A DNA stretch of 64,000 nt from Candidatus Competibacteraceae bacterium. Lineage in GTDB: Bacteria > Pseudomonadota > Gammaproteobacteria > Competibacterales > Competibacteraceae. The stretch spans positions 2,431,501 to 2,495,500 of the forward strand of contig JADJPA010000001.1 in the NCBI GenBank assembly GCA_016713505.1, read 5' to 3'. Of the stretch, positions 61,311 to 64,000 are shown one piece after another. The translations under genes and the position numbers were made by a program. The first letter of the stretch is position 1; each line of letters opens with the position of its first letter. The notes beneath the pieces were generated by a model. It was not told the DNA's origin and ran no database searches. It saw only the letters and a program-made list of their open reading frames with translations.

Positions 61311-64000
61311 TTATCCCAGCCACCGCCGCGCGTTACGAAACAACCGCAACCACGGCCCGTCCTCACCCCAGCCTTCAGGATGCCAGGAGTATTGCACCGT
61401 GCGGAACACCCGTTCCGGGTGTGGCATCAGAATGGTGAAACGGCCATCGCGGCTGGTCAGGCCGGTGATGCCGCCCGGTGAACCGTTCGGATTGGCCGGA
61501 TAGCGTTCCGTCGGCTGGCCGAGGTTATCGACGAAACGCAAGGTCACCGCGCCCGCCGCCAGCGCCGCGTCCGCGCCATCCGCCGCGCGAAACTCGGCCC
61601 GTCCCTCGCCATGCGCCACCGCAATCGGCAAGCGCGCACCTTCCATCCCTTGCAGGAACAGTGAAGGCGACGGCAAGACCTCAACCAGGCTCAAGCGCGC
61701 CTCGAATTGCTCCACTCGATTGCGGACAAAATGCGGCCACAACTCCGTCCCGGCAATCAATTCGTGCAGGTTCGACAACATCTGACAGCCGTTGCAGACG
61801 CCCAGGCCGAAACTGTCGGAACGGGCGAAGAAGGCGGCGAACTGGTCGCGCGCGCGCGGGTTGAACAGGATGGATTTGGCCCAACCTTCGCCCGCGCCCA
61901 GCACATCGCCGTAAGAAAAGCCCCCGCACGCGGCGATGCCGTGAAAATCCGCCAATGACACCCGTCCGGCGATGAGGTCGCTCATGTGGACATCCACCGC
62001 CGCGAAGCCGGCTCGGTCGAAGGCCGCCGCCATCTCAATCTGGCCGTTGACGCCTTGCTCGCGCAGGATGGCGACCCGTGGCCGCGCCCCAGCGGCGACC
62101 GGCGGCGTCGCCAAGCCCTCGGCCGGTTCGAAAGTCAGGAGGACATTCAAACCGGGATCGGTCGGATCGCAGGCCGTCTCGAACGCCTCTTGGGCGCAGT
62201 CGGGATGATCGCGTAACGCCTGCATCCGGTAGCTGGTTTCCGACCACAGCCGCCGCAATTCCGCGCGGCTGGCGGCAAAGACGGTTGCACCGCCAAACCG
62301 CAGAATCAGCCGATCTTCCCCATTGGGTGCGCCGATGACGTGGCTGCACTCGCCCAACCCCGCGTCGGCCAGCCGCCTCATCACCGCATCCCGATCCGCT
62401 GACCGAACCTGAAGCACCGCACCCAGTTCTTCCGCGAACAGGGCGACCAACGGATTTTCGGCCAGATCGTCCAGCAGCACGGTGAGCCCACAACCGCCCG
62501 CGAATAGCATTTCCGCCAGCGTCGCCAACAAACCACCATCGGATCGGTCGTGATAGGCCAACAGCCGATCCATTGCGTTCAATTCCTGAACCACCGCGAA
62601 AAACACGGCTACATCTTGGGGTGAATCCACATCGGGAACCGCGCCGCCCCACTGGTTGTAAACTTGCGCCAAAGCCGAACCGCCCAGGCGATTTTTTCCG
62701 CGACCGAGATCGATCAGAATCAAGTCGGTATCACCGAGATCGGTACGCAATCGCGGGGTCAGCGTCCGGCGCACATCCAGCACCGGCGCGAAGGCCGAAA
62801 CGATCAGCGACAAGGGCGCGACCACGCTTTTGCGTTCGTCGCGCTCCTCCCACACCGTTTTCATCGACAGCGAATCCTTGCCGACCGGAATGGCGATGCC
62901 CAATGCCGGACACAGCTCCATGCCCACCGCCCGCACGGTGTCGAACAGTCGCGCATCCTCGCCGGGATGGCCGGCCGCCGCCATCCAGTTGGCCGACAGC
63001 TTCACGTCCCCCATCTGACCGATGCGAGCGGCGACAATGTTGGTCAGCGCCTCGGCCACCGCCATCCGACCGGAAGCGGGCGCATCCAACACCGCGAGCG
63101 GCGTCCGTTCGCCCATCGCCATCGCCTCGCCGGTGTAAACGTCGAAGCTGGTGGCGGTCACGGCGACATCGCTGACCGGAACCTGCCACGGCCCGACCAT
63201 CTGATCGCGGCAGACCAAACCTGTCACGGTGCGGTCGCCGATGGTGATGAGAAAACTCTTGTCCGCCACCGCCGGCAAGCGCAGCACCCGCGCCACAGCA
63301 TCCGCAAGGTTGATGCCGCCAAAATCAAAGGACGGCGCGGTAACTGGTATATGGCGCACATCGCGCAGCATCTTCGGCGGCTTGCCAAACAAAACGTCCA
63401 TCGGCAAATCCACCGGCTTGTTGGTGAATTGGCGATCCGTGACCACCAAGCCTGGCTGCTCGGTGGCGACGCCGATCACCGCATAAGGACAACGCTCGCG
63501 CTCGCACAAGGCTTTGAAGCGCTCCACGCCTTCGGCGGCAATCGCCACCACGTAGCGTTCCTGCGCCTCGTTACACCAAATCTGCATCGGCGACATACCG
63601 GGATCATCGTTCGGCACTTCGCGCAACTCGAAAGAACCGCCCCGTTCCGCGCCGTGGACGATTTCCGGCACGGCGTTGGACAAACCGCCCGCGCCGACAT
63701 CGTGCACCGAAAGAATCGGATTGGCCTCGCCCAACGCCGTGCAACGGTCGATGACTTCTTGCGCGCGGCGCTGAATTTCCGGGTTGCCGCGCTGCACCGA
63801 GGCGAAATCCAGCTCTTCATGCGAACTGCCCGCCGCCATGCTGGAGGCCGCGCCACCGCCCAGACCGATCAGCATCGCCGGCCCGCCCAGTACGACAATC
63901 GCGGTTCCCTGCGGTAATTCAGCCTTGTGAACGTGCGGCTCGCGGATATTGCCCAGTCCGCCGGCCATCATGATCGGCTTGTGATAGCCGCGCCGCTGGC
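61311..64000 (-). CDS. purL: Phosphoribosylformylglycinamidine synthase, C-terminal 896 residues
   Basis: The reading frame is open to the right edge, so the start and about 400 N-terminal residues are missing (full-length enzymes are about 1300). The frame enters as RRGYHKPIMMAGGLGNIREP. Visible parts: catalytic and ATP regions SVHDVGAGGLSNAVPEIVHG, AYHDRSDGGLLATLAEM, and a C-terminal glutaminase with Cys in FGLGVCNGCQMLSNL and the His-Glu pair in LMPHPERVFR. It converts FGAR to FGAM in purine synthesis using glutamine. All residues expected for the large gammaproteobacterial form are present in the part seen. Confidence 0.97.
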   Translation of the reverse strand, partial: QRRGYHKPIMMAGGLGNIREPHVHKAELPQGTAIVVLGGPAMLIGLGGGAASSMAAGSSHEELDFASVQRGNPEIQRRAQEVIDRCTALGEANPILSVHDVGAGGLSNAVPEIVHGAERGGSFELREVPNDDPGMSPMQIWCNEAQERYVVAIAAEGVERFKALCERERCPYAVIGVATEQPGLVVTDRQFTNKPVDLPMDVLFGKPPKMLRDVRHIPVTAPSFDFGGINLADAVARVLRLPAVADKSFLITIGDRTVTGLVCRDQMVGPWQVPVSDVAVTATSFDVYTGEAMAMGERTPLAVLDAPASGRMAVAEALTNIVAARIGQMGDVKLSANWMAAAGHPGEDARLFDTVRAVGMELCPALGIAIPVGKDSLSMKTVWEERDERKSVVAPLSLIVSAFAPVLDVRRTLTPRLRTDLGDTDLILIDLGRGKNRLGGSALAQVYNQWGGAVPDVDSPQDVAVFFAVVQELNAMDRLLAYHDRSDGGLLATLAEMLFAGGCGLTVLLDDLAENPLVALFAEELGAVLQVRSADRDAVMRRLADAGLGECSHVIGAPNGEDRLILRFGGATVFAASRAELRRLWSETSYRMQALRDHPDCAQEAFETACDPTDPGLNVLLTFEPAEGLATPPVAAGARPRVAILREQGVNGQIEMAAAFDRAGFAAVDVHMSDLIAGRVSLADFHGIAACGGFSYGDVLGAGEGWAKSILFNPRARDQFAAFFARSDSFGLGVCNGCQMLSNLHELIAGTELWPHFVRNRVEQFEARLSLVEVLPSPSLFLQGMEGARLPIAVAHGEGRAEFRAADGADAALAAGAVTLRFVDNLGQPTERYPANPNGSPGGITGLTSRDGRFTILMPHPERVFRTVQYSWHPEGWGEDGPWLRLFRNARRWLG

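Overview
This is a GC-rich chromosomal window from a gammaproteobacterium. Evidence for the group is gene order: uvrC-pgsA-tRNA-Gly-tRNA-Cys-tRNA-Leu, rlmE-ftsH-folP-glmM-tpiA-secG-tRNA-Leu, and a 14-gene nuo operon with separate nuoC and nuoD. Closeness to Chromatiales- or Competibacter-like lineages is inferred from content only (MaoC-phosphotransacetylase fusion, phosphoribulokinase, a full thi operon with thiO).

Layout. 1-672: 5' part of a MaoC/phosphate acetyltransferase fusion gene, minus strand. 925-2217: a glycinamide-ribonucleotide-synthetase-like ATP-grasp protein. 2274-5803: a small accessory island with a VapBC toxin-antitoxin pair, a Shedu-type (DUF4263) anti-phage nuclease gene split by an IS630 element, a cluster of GC-rich palindromes and a Uma2-family nuclease. 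5874-9763: a livKHMG branched-chain amino acid ABC transporter without livF. 9904-13557: putA, then convergent ttcA. 14642-17533: a DUF465 protein, a small RlpA-like protein behind an AT-rich leader, and gabD. 17762-22424: a long DUF349 protein, an EamA transporter and a phosphoribulokinase.

22845-40647: a minus-strand housekeeping block. Read in transcription order it is glmM, tpiA, secG, tRNA-Leu(GAG), nuoABCDEFGHIJKLMN and a DUF2818 gene. It continues upstream through folP, ftsH, rlmE and a two-helix membrane protein that starts back-to-back with yhbY at 44457. 44868-47633 holds three tRNA genes, pgsA and uvrC. 47815-49158 is a Fis-type AAA+ regulator whose sigma-54 contact motif is altered (GAFAGA). 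The plus strand from 49848 carries pyrD, a secreted dienelactone hydrolase, dusA, a membrane diguanylate cyclase, a CBS protein and a histone-deacetylase-family hydrolase. The right end is a minus-strand run of purL (partial), a quinone oxidoreductase, and thiO-thiS-thiG-thiE-thiF.

Most of the window is ordinary metabolism: complex I, proline and GABA catabolism, purine, pyrimidine, folate and thiamine synthesis, and tRNA modification. The most informative accessory signal is the interrupted Shedu gene. Removing the IS and one copy of its TA duplication restores one 222-codon frame. That makes it a recognisable, recently disabled defence gene beside a toxin-antitoxin pair. I did not find a clearly new multi-gene system.
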